Below are positions 1-7,957 of a DNA stretch of 64,000 bases, one piece after another. The number at the start of each line of letters is the position of its first letter. The stretch's first letter is position 1. The notes under the pieces were generated by a model, which was not told the DNA's origin, ran no database searches, and saw only the letters and a program-made list of their open reading frames with translations. Origin of the DNA: Gemmataceae bacterium (GTDB lineage: Bacteria; Planctomycetota; Planctomycetia; Gemmatales; Gemmataceae); contig JALHPZ010000001.1 of NCBI GenBank assembly GCA_022842245.1, forward strand, positions 83,462 to 147,461, in the 5' to 3' direction. The position numbers and the translations under genes are program-made.

Positions 1-837
1 GTGCAGCGGCGTGAAGACCACGCGGATCTCGTCGGCGCGGGGTGGCGGCACGAGGCTCTGCTTGCGGCACAACTCGATGTAGGCGCGATGCGGCGCGTCG
101 TCGAGGAAATGGACCTTGCCGGATTTCACCGCGTCCGCGAACGGGACGTGCTTGATCGCGGCGGCGCGGTCCACGAACTCGCTCATGAGCTGGTCTTCGG
201 GCGGCACCGGCTGGGCACCGCGCTCGTCGTAGAACTTGCTGCCATTGTCGTCGGGCGGGTTGTGGCTGGCGGTCATGTTCAGGCCGCCGTGCGCCTTCAG
301 GTGGCGGATGGTGAACGAGAGTTCCGGCGTGGCGACGAAGCGCTTGCTGTCCGTGGGCAGGATGTGCGCGTGGACGCCGTTGGCGGCGTAGACCCCGGCG
401 GCGTGCTGGCAGAAGTCGCGGCTGGTGAGGTGCAACACGGGGTTCGGCAGAGTCTTGTCGTAGACGCCGCGCTTGTCCTCGAACTGGCGAACGTCGAACG
501 CGAGGACGACGTGCAGGCGGGACTCGCCGGGGAATTTCGCTTTGAGGTAGTCGCAGTGGCCTTGGACGCTGGCACCGAGGGTCCAGAGGTTCATGCGGTT
601 CGGGCCGATGCCGACCGCGCCGCGTCGGCCGCCGGTGCCGAACGGCATCACCTGATAAAAGGAATCGAGCAGTACCGACCACTTCCTGTCCGCGACGAGC
701 TTCTCCAGTTGCGGCCGGTAGGCGGCGAAGTCCGGTTGCGTCAGCCAGGCGACGAGATTCTGCGCGGCCTTGGTTTTCAAGGCCGCGTCGGCGTCGATGG
801 CTTGAAATCCGGCGGAGATCGTGGCGAACCAATCCAT
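1..837 (-). CDS. phosphohexomutase (phosphoglucomutase/phosphomannomutase family), 3' end outside window
   Basis: The first 279 codons of an alpha-D-phosphohexomutase read leftward and run in frame off the window edge, so the C-terminal domains are missing. The catalytic phosphoserine loop is clear near residue 190 as TASHNPPDDNG, matching the family TASHNP signature, with a preceding GTGGRRG segment near residue 67 that fits the substrate-entry region. Such enzymes interconvert hexose 1- and 6-phosphates in the cytoplasm and feed glycogen or nucleotide-sugar synthesis. The ATG at 837 is the only start that keeps the conserved N-terminus. It is divergent from the channel gene at 960. Whether glucose or mannose phosphate is preferred cannot be told from this fragment. 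Confidence 0.9.
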   Translation of the reverse strand, partial: MDWFATISAGFQAIDADAALKTKAAQNLVAWLTQPDFAAYRPQLEKLVADRKWSVLLDSFYQVMPFGTGGRRGAVGIGPNRMNLWTLGASVQGHCDYLKAKFPGESRLHVVLAFDVRQFEDKRGVYDKTLPNPVLHLTSRDFCQHAAGVYAANGVHAHILPTDSKRFVATPELSFTIRHLKAHGGLNMTASHNPPDDNGSKFYDERGAQPVPPEDQLMSEFVDRAAAIKHVPFADAVKSGKVHFLDDAPHRAYIELCRKQSLVPPPRADEIRVVFTPLH

Positions 838-959
838 GGGAGAGTCCCGGTGCGTGCAAGGTCTGGTGTTGGGATAGGTTGGGCGCGGCCCGCCGACAAC
901 GGATACCGATCGACCGGAACGCTACATTATCTCCGGCCCCCTCCGCCCGCGAGTCGTCC

Positions 960-2885
960 ATGAGCCAGCCGGTCCTGATCTGCGGGTTCGGGCGCGTCGG
1001 TGCGCGGATTCTCGACCACCTGCGCGCGGCGGGCGTTCCGGTCCATGTGATCTCGCAGAACGACGCGAACGACGAGCGGCTGAAGGACGTGGCCTTCTTC
1101 CCCGGCGATTGCCGTCGGCCGGAACTCCTCGAACGCGCGGGAGTGAAGACCGCCCGCGGCGTCGTCATCGTCACCAGCGACGACCTCGTGAACGTCTCCA
1201 CCGCGTTGCTCGTGCGCCAACTCAATCCGGACGCGCGCATCGTAGTGCGCATGTTCAACCAGAACCTGCTGCCGCGTCTGGGGGCCGCCGTCAAGAATAC
1301 GATCGCGCTCTCGGTATCGGCCCTCACCGCGCCGCTCATCGCGTTGACGGCGCTCACCGGCGATACGCTCGGCGCGTTCAAACTGGACGACCAGCCGCAG
1401 CAGGTGGCCGAGATTGACGTCGCCGACGGCTCGGCCCTCCTCGGCACGCGGCTGAACGACCTCGCGCGAAGGTACAAGCTCCTGATCCTCTCGCATACGA
1501 CGCGGGACGGTTCGCCACGGCTTTGGGCCACGCTGCCCGGGAATACGGTGCTCTCGGTCGGCGATCGTGTCGTCGCGTGCGGCCGCCCGGAAGACCTCGC
1601 ACCGCTGCTCACCGGCGAGGCGAATGAACTGATCGGCGGCCTACGTTGGGCCGGTTGGTTCCGACGTCAATTCCGCACCGTCGTCCGCACGCTCGGAGCC
1701 ATTGATCGGTCAGTCCAGTTCACGAGTCTCGGCCTGCTGCTCACGCTCTTCATCAGTACACTGGTGTTCCGTTTCGGAATGAACACCGGTTGGGCGGATG
1801 GTCTGTATCAGACGGTGAGTATCGTGGCGACGGGCGGCGACCTGCACGCCGAGAAGCAGGAGCCGTGGGCCAAGGTGTTCGTCAGCGGATTGAAGATCGC
1901 CGGAGCGGCGCTGCTGGCGATCTTCACGGCGATCTTCACGCAGTATTTCATCCGCGCGAAGCTTGGCGGCGCCTTCGAGGCGCGGCGTGTGCCGGACGGC
2001 GGGCACATCATCGTCTGCGGCCTCGGCAATGTCGGCTTCCGGTGCGTCGAGGAACTGGTTCGGTTGGGGCACAAGGTTGCCGCCATCGAGACGGTCAACG
2101 ACAACCCGTTTGCCGAGACGGTCCGCCGGCTCGGATCGGCGGTCATCATCGGCGATGCGACGGTGCCGGCGGTGTTGCAGCTCGCGCGGGTCGGCACGGC
2201 TCGCGCCGTGATCGCCGCGACCGAATCGGAATTGAAGAACCTTGAGATCGGCTTGCTTGTTCGCGAGGCCAATCCGAACCAGCGCGTGGTGGTGCGGCTG
2301 ACGGAACCAACCTTCGCGGCGGCGGCGCGCGAGGCGGCCGGCATCCAGCACGCCGTCTCGGTGCCCGCGCTCGCCGCGCCGGCGTTCGCCGCCGCCCTTT
2401 ATGGCGACCGCGTCCAGACGATCGTCACGGTCGGCGGCCGCGCACTCGGCATCGTCGAATTGACCGTCCAGCCGAACGATCCCTGCCTTCACGAACAATC
2501 GTTGATGGCGACGATGATCGACTATGGTTTCCTCCCGATCGGGCTGGCCGGCAAACCGTCGTTTGCGGTCGAAGGGTTGCCGAAATCCTTGCGGTTGAAG
2601 GCCGGAGATAAACTCACCGTCGTCGCGGAACTCGCGGACCTGGAACGACTCGTGCGCCGCGAACCGGCACCGGCGGACCGCCGCGTCGTCGTGCAGTCGT
2701 ATCCGCTCTCCGCGCGGGAACCGCTACTCGCGATCGCGCGTACCTGCGCCGCCGAACCCCTGGAACAGCTTCCGCCCGCGCCGTTCGTGCTGGCTCGCGG
2801 TTTGACGCGCGGCGCGGCGGCGGAGTTGGCGGCACTAGTGGCGCGCGAGAAGGTGGAAACCGACGAAGTGCCGGATCAGGACTGA
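960..2885 (+). CDS. RCK/TrkA-N domain potassium channel-like membrane protein with an atypical filter
   Basis: 641 residues with an unusual RCK - membrane - RCK order. A Rossmann nucleotide-binding fold begins at the N-terminus (GFGRVG, residues 9-14) and is followed by a TrkA-C-like region. Two hydrophobic segments lie at about 250-325, then a second Rossmann fold (GLGNVG, about 350) and a second TrkA-C-like tail. Between the two membrane segments, where K+ channels carry TxGYGD or TxGFGD, this protein has VATGGD near residue 289, so the selectivity filter is degenerate. The family gates K+ flux in response to NAD(H) or nucleotides. Conduction here is uncertain. ATG at 960 was chosen because it begins directly at the Rossmann strand. 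The 3' end overlaps the convergent psuG gene by 10 bp. Confidence 0.8.
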   Translation: MSQPVLICGFGRVGARILDHLRAAGVPVHVISQNDANDERLKDVAFFPGDCRRPELLERAGVKTARGVVIVTSDDLVNVSTALLVRQLNPDARIVVRMFNQNLLPRLGAAVKNTIALSVSALTAPLIALTALTGDTLGAFKLDDQPQQVAEIDVADGSALLGTRLNDLARRYKLLILSHTTRDGSPRLWATLPGNTVLSVGDRVVACGRPEDLAPLLTGEANELIGGLRWAGWFRRQFRTVVRTLGAIDRSVQFTSLGLLLTLFISTLVFRFGMNTGWADGLYQTVSIVATGGDLHAEKQEPWAKVFVSGLKIAGAALLAIFTAIFTQYFIRAKLGGAFEARRVPDGGHIIVCGLGNVGFRCVEELVRLGHKVAAIETVNDNPFAETVRRLGSAVIIGDATVPAVLQLARVGTARAVIAATESELKNLEIGLLVREANPNQRVVVRLTEPTFAAAAREAAGIQHAVSVPALAAPAFAAALYGDRVQTIVTVGGRALGIVELTVQPNDPCLHEQSLMATMIDYGFLPIGLAGKPSFAVEGLPKSLRLKAGDKLTVVAELADLERLVRREPAPADRRVVVQSYPLSAREPLLAIARTCAAEPLEQLPPAPFVLARGLTRGAAAELAALVAREKVETDEVPDQD

Positions 2886-3787
2886 AGTTTCGCGAGTGCG
2901 ACGGCGACGTCGGCGGCGAGACGGGCGTTGTTGACGATGAGTGCGCGGTTGGCGGCGAGCGTCTTGCCGCCGGTCAGTTCGGCGAGCCGTGCGAGGAGGA
3001 ACGGCGTCACGTCGGCGCCGTGGACGCGTTCGGCGGTCGCATCGAGTTCGGCTTCCGCCAGGGCGCGGTTAAAGCTCTCGGCATCGACGGCCAGGTCCGG
3101 GGGGCAGGGCTGTGCGAGCAACGCGCCCCGGCCGCCCATGCGCACGTGCGCCGCGAAGGTCGCCGCCGCCTGTGCCGCGGTCTCAACGCGCGCCGACACC
3201 GCGCCGGAGTAGCCGGCGGTGTAGAACGTCGGGAATTCGTCGGTCTGGAAACCGAGGACGGGCACGCCGTGGGTTTCCAGGATTTCGAGGGTGCGGGGGA
3301 GGTCGAGGATGCTCTTCGCCCCGGAACAGACGACGAGGACGGGGGTGCGGCCGAGTTCGAGCAGGTCGGCGGAGATGTCGAATTCCGATTCGCGGTGGGC
3401 GCCGCCGATGCCTCCGGTGGCGAAGGTGCGGATGCCGGCCGACTGCGCCAGTGCCATGGTCGCGGACACGGTGGTCGCGGCGGTGCGGCCGAGCGCGACT
3501 GCGGGCGCGAGATCGCGGCGGCCGGCTTTGTGAATCGGACCTCCGCGGGCGATCCGTTCGAGTTCGGCGGCGGTCAACCCGACGGTGGGTCGGCCGTCGA
3601 GCACGGCGATCGTTGCCGGCACGGCGCCCCGCTCGCGCACGGCGGTTTCCGCCTCCCGCGCCGTCTCCAGGTTTGCCGGCCATGGCAGCCCGTGCGCGAT
3701 CAGCGTCGATTCGAGCGCGACCGTCGGCCGTCCGGCACTGACGGCTTCCCGAACCTCGTCCGCCACCGCCAGCCATTTCGCATCCAT
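2876..3787 (-). CDS. psuG: pseudouridine-5'-phosphate glycosidase
   Basis: About 303 residues, normal length for PsuG, which splits pseudouridine 5'-phosphate into uracil and ribose 5-phosphate in nucleoside salvage. The N-terminal signature (PTVALESTLIAHGLPWP) and the central VCSGAKSILDLPRTLE block with the following GFQTDEFPTFY are diagnostic. No pseudouridine kinase (PsuK) gene lies beside it here, so the kinase must be elsewhere, fused in another gene or absent. The ATG at 3787 is preferred to one five codons upstream because the extra residues are not family-like. It converges on and overlaps the channel gene by 10 bp. Confidence 0.92.
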   Translation of the reverse strand: MDAKWLAVADEVREAVSAGRPTVALESTLIAHGLPWPANLETAREAETAVRERGAVPATIAVLDGRPTVGLTAAELERIARGGPIHKAGRRDLAPAVALGRTAATTVSATMALAQSAGIRTFATGGIGGAHRESEFDISADLLELGRTPVLVVCSGAKSILDLPRTLEILETHGVPVLGFQTDEFPTFYTAGYSGAVSARVETAAQAAATFAAHVRMGGRGALLAQPCPPDLAVDAESFNRALAEAELDATAERVHGADVTPFLLARLAELTGGKTLAANRALIVNNARLAADVAVALAKLQS

Positions 3788-3829
3788 CCGAACTCCCGGC
3801 AATCGACAACGGGCCGCCTACCCGACATA

Positions 3830-5317
3830 ATGCCGAAGATGGTGGACAACGACGAGACGCCGACGGCGATTTTCCTGCCGACGCCGGCCCTGGTGTTGCG
3901 ATGGGTCGCGGCCGCGGGCGACGCACCGTGGTTCCCGTCCCGCCATGCCCGCGAACACGCCGTCCCGCGCGACGCCCTCGACGTACCGCTCGCGGCCTTG
4001 CGCGACGCCGGACTGATTCGCGTCCGCGACTGGGTGAAAGGCCTCGGGCAGGGTTATAGTGTCACGCCCGAAGGCAGCGAGTGCCTCAAGGATTCCGCTT
4101 TGCTGGCTCGCAGCCTGGCGCATCCTCGTGGCGAACGGGAACCCGAACCGGTGCCCACGACCTTCGAACGAGGCGAGGAGGCACGCGAAGCCCTGCTCGA
4201 ACCCCGGCCGCCCGTCGCGGTTCCCGCTCTGATCGTCGCCAACGTCTTTTGGTTCCTCGTCGGCTTTGTCATCGCCGTGAACGCCGGCCGCTCCGGCAAC
4301 GCCTACCTCGCCACCGGCGACGTCGGCCTCCTCCAGCGACTCGGTACCGTGTCGGGATACGACCTCCTTCGCGGCGAATGGTGGCGGCTCCTCACCTGGG
4401 CCTTCGTCCACAACGGCGTCCTCCACCTCCTCCTCAACATGTACGCCCTCGCCAGTGTCGGCGGGGTCACGGAATCGATCTGGGGACTTCGCCGTTTCGT
4501 TGTTCTCTATGTTGCCAGTGCGATCGGTGCCGGCTGCCTCGCCATGGCCATCCACCCCGCCGCCATCGGAGCCGGGGCCTCGGGCGCATTCTGGGGACTC
4601 ATGTGCTCGCTCCTCGCCTGGCTCTGGCTCAATCGTCAACACCTCCCGCCGGCCATGGTTGCCCGCTGGCTGCGCCAGATCGGCATCCTCTTCGCCATTA
4701 GTTTCGCCGTCAGCTTCGCCCCCGGTGTCAGTTGGGCGGGGCACTTCGGCGGGGGGCTCGTCGGCTTCGCCGTCGGCTCGTTGTTCGTCGTTGCGAAACG
4801 CCTCCGCCGCGCCGGCCGCTGGATCGCCCTCGCCCTCACCAGCGTCCTTGTCGTTGCCTGCATTGCCGGGCTTGTGGTGCAATCCCATCGCAGCCACGAG
4901 TGGATCCAGGTCCGCGTCATCGATTACATTCGGCACCGGAACGCCTACGCGAAGGCGATCGAACCGGCGATGAAGCCGATCCAACCCGGGCCCGTCGAAG
5001 CGCTGTACCGGCAGACGATGGACGTGGTGCACCTTGGTGCCCGGAAGCCGGACTTGCCGGCGAAAGCGCGGCAACTGCGGGACGATGCCGCCGGCTTCGC
5101 CGAGTTCGTGCGAAAACAACCTCGCCCGGCGCCAATCCCCGAGGAATTAGGCCGGAAATATGTCGACTATGCCGCCGCCGTGGGGTACCTGGCCGAGGCG
5201 ATGCTCGAAATCCTTGAGAATCCGGCCACCGATCCGGGCAAGTTGAAGGAACGGAAACGGATCGTCGGTGAGCGGCGCGACGCCTTCAACCAAACCGAAA
5301 AACTCGAGTTTCGATGA
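3830..5317 (+). CDS. rhomboid family intramembrane serine protease
   Basis: 495 residues. The first ~100 form a soluble domain that looks like a winged-helix fragment (LRDAGLIRVRDWVKGLGQGYSVTPEG). A six-helix rhomboid core follows from about residue 135. The catalytic serine lies in GAGASGAFWG and the catalytic histidine in SWAGHFGGG; the WWRLLTWAFVHNG and LHLLLNMYAL segments match the conserved loop-1 and TM2 region. Rhomboids cleave membrane protein segments within the bilayer. A ~150-residue soluble tail, unusual for minimal rhomboids, follows the last helix. The start codon of the next gene overlaps the stop as ATGA, so the two are probably co-translated. The substrate is unknown. Confidence 0.9.
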   Translation: MPKMVDNDETPTAIFLPTPALVLRWVAAAGDAPWFPSRHAREHAVPRDALDVPLAALRDAGLIRVRDWVKGLGQGYSVTPEGSECLKDSALLARSLAHPRGEREPEPVPTTFERGEEAREALLEPRPPVAVPALIVANVFWFLVGFVIAVNAGRSGNAYLATGDVGLLQRLGTVSGYDLLRGEWWRLLTWAFVHNGVLHLLLNMYALASVGGVTESIWGLRRFVVLYVASAIGAGCLAMAIHPAAIGAGASGAFWGLMCSLLAWLWLNRQHLPPAMVARWLRQIGILFAISFAVSFAPGVSWAGHFGGGLVGFAVGSLFVVAKRLRRAGRWIALALTSVLVVACIAGLVVQSHRSHEWIQVRVIDYIRHRNAYAKAIEPAMKPIQPGPVEALYRQTMDVVHLGARKPDLPAKARQLRDDAAGFAEFVRKQPRPAPIPEELGRKYVDYAAAVGYLAEAMLEILENPATDPGKLKERKRIVGERRDAFNQTEKLEFR

Positions 5318-6174
5318 CATCGCACACCGTAACTGCAGCCGAACTGGCCGCCGCGACCGCGCGTTTCGACCGGGAAGCCGTCTGGGGGATGTGCCGCACG
5401 CCGGGCTACTCCATGCGCTACGCCGTCTGGGGCGATGCGCCGCGTACGCTCGTGGTCGTCCACGGGCTATGCGATCTCGCCCGTTCCTTTGCCATGGTGA
5501 TGGGCAACCTGCTGGACGACTTCCGATGCGTCGCCGTCGAACTGCCCAACGGCAAGGACGACGACGCGGTGCTCGGCATCTATCGGCATGAGCATTACTC
5601 GCGCGACCTCCTCGCCCTGCTCGACCACCTGAATCTGGATCGCGTCGACCTGCTTGGCTCATCGTTCGGTTCGACAATCTCCCTGCGAACGGCGGCGCTG
5701 GCGCCGGATCGGCTGAACCGCATTGTCTTGCAAGGCGGGTTCGCCCGTCGGCCGCTCATCCGCATCGAACGCGGCCTCGCACGGCTCGGCCGCTACTGGC
5801 CCTGGCGCATGGGGCAACTCCCGATTCGCGAGGCGGTCATGCGCAAGCTGGAATCACCCGCGTTCGTGACGGCACCGCGGGAACCGTTTGACTTCCTGAT
5901 CGAATGCAGCGGGCAGACGCCGGTCCGGGCCGCGTCGCGCCGGGCGTTGATTCTGGACAAGCTCGACCTGCGGCCGTTGCTGCCGAAGGTGCGGTGCCCG
6001 GTGTTGATGATCGGCGGGGACCGCGATACGATCGTGCCGCGGCGGTACGAGGCGGAGGTGGAGGCCGGTGTGCCGGACGTGCGGAGGGTGGAGTTCGCGC
6101 CGTGCGGGCACTACCCGCAATACACGCATCCGACGATGATGGCGGACGCGATGCGGGAGTGGCTGTTGAAATGA
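5314..6174 (+). CDS. alpha/beta hydrolase
   Basis: 286 residues with the alpha/beta hydrolase fold. VVHGLCDLARSF is the oxyanion-loop region. The nucleophile elbow is GSSFGS near residue 115. The acid is probably in GGDRDTIVP near residue 235 and the catalytic histidine in PCGHYPQYTHP near residue 267. All three catalytic positions are therefore present. No signal peptide is seen, so it should act in the cytoplasm. It starts inside the stop codon of the rhomboid gene (4-bp overlap), implying translational coupling. A lipid or ester substrate linked to the membrane protease is only a guess. A strong stem-loop follows the stop. Confidence 0.85.
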   Translation: MTSHTVTAAELAAATARFDREAVWGMCRTPGYSMRYAVWGDAPRTLVVVHGLCDLARSFAMVMGNLLDDFRCVAVELPNGKDDDAVLGIYRHEHYSRDLLALLDHLNLDRVDLLGSSFGSTISLRTAALAPDRLNRIVLQGGFARRPLIRIERGLARLGRYWPWRMGQLPIREAVMRKLESPAFVTAPREPFDFLIECSGQTPVRAASRRALILDKLDLRPLLPKVRCPVLMIGGDRDTIVPRRYEAEVEAGVPDVRRVEFAPCGHYPQYTHPTMMADAMREWLLK

Positions 6175-6203
6175 AGCGGGCGAGCCATTCGGCTCGCCCG
6201 CTT
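6174..6203. terminator. perfect 13-bp stem-loop between convergent genes
   Basis: A 13-bp perfect inverted repeat with a 4-nt loop lies directly after the hydrolase stop and 17 bp before the end of rplT. No T-run follows on either strand, so it would be a weak or Rho-assisted bidirectional terminator. Confidence 0.65.
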
Positions 6204-6220
6204 GCGAATGACCCGAAGTC

Positions 6221-6580
6221 TCACTTCTTGATGGCGTTCTTGGCGAGCGCGACAAGTTGGTCGAACGCGGCCGGATCGTGGATCGCGATTTCCGAGAGCG
6301 CCTTGCGGTCGAGCATGACCATGGCGAGTTGCAGGCCGTGCATGAACTCGCTGTACCGCAGGCCGCGCATCCGGCAGGCGGCGTTGATGCGGATGATCCA
6401 GAGCTGGCGGAACTCGCGCTTCTTGGCGCGGCGGTCGCGGAAGGCGTACGCCCGCGCCCGCAGGAGTGTCGAGATCGATTGCCGGTACAGGTTGTGCCGG
6501 CTGAGGCGGAAGCCCTTGGTGAGCTTGCGCGTCCGTTTCCGTCGCAGTGCCGTCGTCTTGCCGCTACCCGCGCGAACCAT
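6221..6580 (-). CDS. rplT: 50S ribosomal protein L20
   Basis: 119 residues, the standard length for bL20. It shows the basic N-terminal tail followed by FRLSRHNLYRQSISTLLRARAYAFRDRRAKKREFRQLWIIRI in spirit, with the family ARVYAYRDRR-like core and the RQLWI.RINAA motif. It binds 23S rRNA early in 50S assembly. It follows rpmI on the same strand with about 50 bp between, the normal rpmI-rplT pair. The usual infC upstream of rpmI is not here; rsmH is divergently placed instead. The GTG/ATG start at 6580 gives the expected N-terminus. Confidence 0.97.
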   Translation of the reverse strand: MVRAGSGKTTALRRKRTRKLTKGFRLSRHNLYRQSISTLLRARAYAFRDRRAKKREFRQLWIIRINAACRMRGLRYSEFMHGLQLAMVMLDRKALSEIAIHDPAAFDQLVALAKNAIKK

Positions 6581-6631
6581 GGCCAGTATCCCCTGATTTC
6601 AAGTGTTTTGGTGATCGAACGAGTCGGTGGA

Positions 6632-6832
6632 TTAGTATTCGCCCATCGCGATGAGGTACTTCTTGACGATCGCCCCGGTGGTGATCGACGTGCCGCGCAG
6701 CTGCCGGCGCTGCTTGGCGGTGAAGTGGGCGTTCAGGTGGCGCTTGCCGCATATGCCGTGCTTGAGCTTGCCGGTGGCGGTGCGCCGGATCCGTTTCAGG
6801 ACCGACTTGTTCGTCTTGTTCTTCTTGGCCAT
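6632..6832 (-). CDS. rpmI: 50S ribosomal protein L35
   Basis: 66 residues, typical for bL35: MAKKNKTNKSVLKRIRRT at the N-terminus, a GKLKH...GKRHLNAHFTAKQRRQLRGT core and a short C-terminus. It is a 50S subunit protein. The ATG at 6832 is set by family length and by GGAGAG about 6 nt upstream; an in-frame extension to 6943 is not protein-like. rplT follows in the same operon. The ~220 bp leader up to rsmH holds no other gene. I could not identify an L20-binding leader structure with confidence. Confidence 0.96.
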   Translation of the reverse strand: MAKKNKTNKSVLKRIRRTATGKLKHGICGKRHLNAHFTAKQRRQLRGTSITTGAIVKKYLIAMGEY

Positions 6833-7051
6833 GGTACTCTCCGTGGTGAGGGGCGTCGGCGGAGCCGGCGTCTTGGGGCCCCCAGGCACTGGGGCGCGGC
6901 CGGACCATCCGGCGGCGCAGCGGGGACGCGAAGTCCCGTGCAATCAGGAAAGTCTTTCTAGGAATCGAACCGCCGCGCGAGAAGAGAATCGGTACGATTT
7001 TTCGAAGCGGTCGCTGTTCACTCCGCCTTGACCGGTTTACCGAATTACCTT

Positions 7052-7942
7052 ATGACCCAGCCACGGACTCCCACGCACCGCCCCGTCCTCCCGACCGAAA
7101 CGCTGGCGCATCTCGCGCCGCGGCCGGGGGAAACGTGGGTGGATTGCACCCTCGGCGGCGCCGGCCATGCCGTCGCCATCGCCGAGGCCATTGGTCCGAC
7201 CGGGCGATTGATCGCGCTTGATCAGGACGAAACCATGATCGCGATCGCGCGACCGCGACTGGCGGACTTGCCCGCCACGATCGTGAACGCGAACTTCGAT
7301 CAGCTGACGGAAGTTCTGAACAACCTCGGCATCGCCGCCGTCGACGGCGTCCTCGCCGACCTCGGCTTCAGTTCGGATCAGATGGATGATCCGGCTCGCG
7401 GGTTCAGCTTCCAGCACGACGGGCCGCTCGACATGCGGCTCGATCCCGCCGCCGGTACTACGGCCGCGGACCTGGTGAACACCCTCGGCGAGGCCGCCCT
7501 CGCCGACCTGATCTTCGAGTTCGGCGAGGAGCGGCACAGCCGGAAGATCGCCCGGAAGATCGTCGAACGGCGGAAGACGAAGCCGTTCGCGACGACGGCG
7601 GACTTTGCGGACGTAGTGAAACACAGCGTGCCGTGGGGACCTGACACCCGGCGCATTCATCCGGCGACACGGACGTTCCAGGCCCTGCGGATCGCCGTGA
7701 ACGACGAACTCGGCGCGTTGGACCGCCTGCTGGCCACGCTACCGAAGGTCGTGCGGCCCGGTGGCCGCGCTGGCATCATCAGCTTCCACTCGCTGGAAGA
7801 CCGCCGCGTGAAGCTTGCCTTCCGCGACCGGCCCGAGTGGGACCCGATCACGAAGAAGCCCGTGGAGGCGACCGACGCGGAGGCGGCGGCGAATCCCCGG
7901 GCCCGCAGCGCGAAGCTTCGCGTGGCGCGACGGACGGAATAA
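7052..7942 (+). CDS. rsmH: 16S rRNA (cytosine(1402)-N(4))-methyltransferase RsmH
   Basis: 296 residues. The N-terminal HRPVLPTETL motif is the RsmH signature, followed by the SAM-binding loop DCTLGGAGHA and a DLGFSSDQMDDPARGFSF segment that is diagnostic. A C-terminal ISFHSLEDRRVK motif closes the family pattern. RsmH (MraW) methylates N4 of C1402 in the ribosomal P site. In most bacteria it opens the dcw cluster before ftsL and ftsI. Here a proline-rich LysM protein follows instead. The ATG at 7052 is preferred over an upstream TTG at 7028. Confidence 0.96.
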   Translation: MTQPRTPTHRPVLPTETLAHLAPRPGETWVDCTLGGAGHAVAIAEAIGPTGRLIALDQDETMIAIARPRLADLPATIVNANFDQLTEVLNNLGIAAVDGVLADLGFSSDQMDDPARGFSFQHDGPLDMRLDPAAGTTAADLVNTLGEAALADLIFEFGEERHSRKIARKIVERRKTKPFATTADFADVVKHSVPWGPDTRRIHPATRTFQALRIAVNDELGALDRLLATLPKVVRPGGRAGIISFHSLEDRRVKLAFRDRPEWDPITKKPVEATDAEAAANPRARSAKLRVARRTE

Positions 7943-7957
7943 CCCGGAGGCTCAGGG

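Noticed and set aside
6633..7027. An infC gene or L20-type leader upstream of rpmI
   Set aside because: No IF3 reading frame is present on either strand and no structure could be justified by eye.
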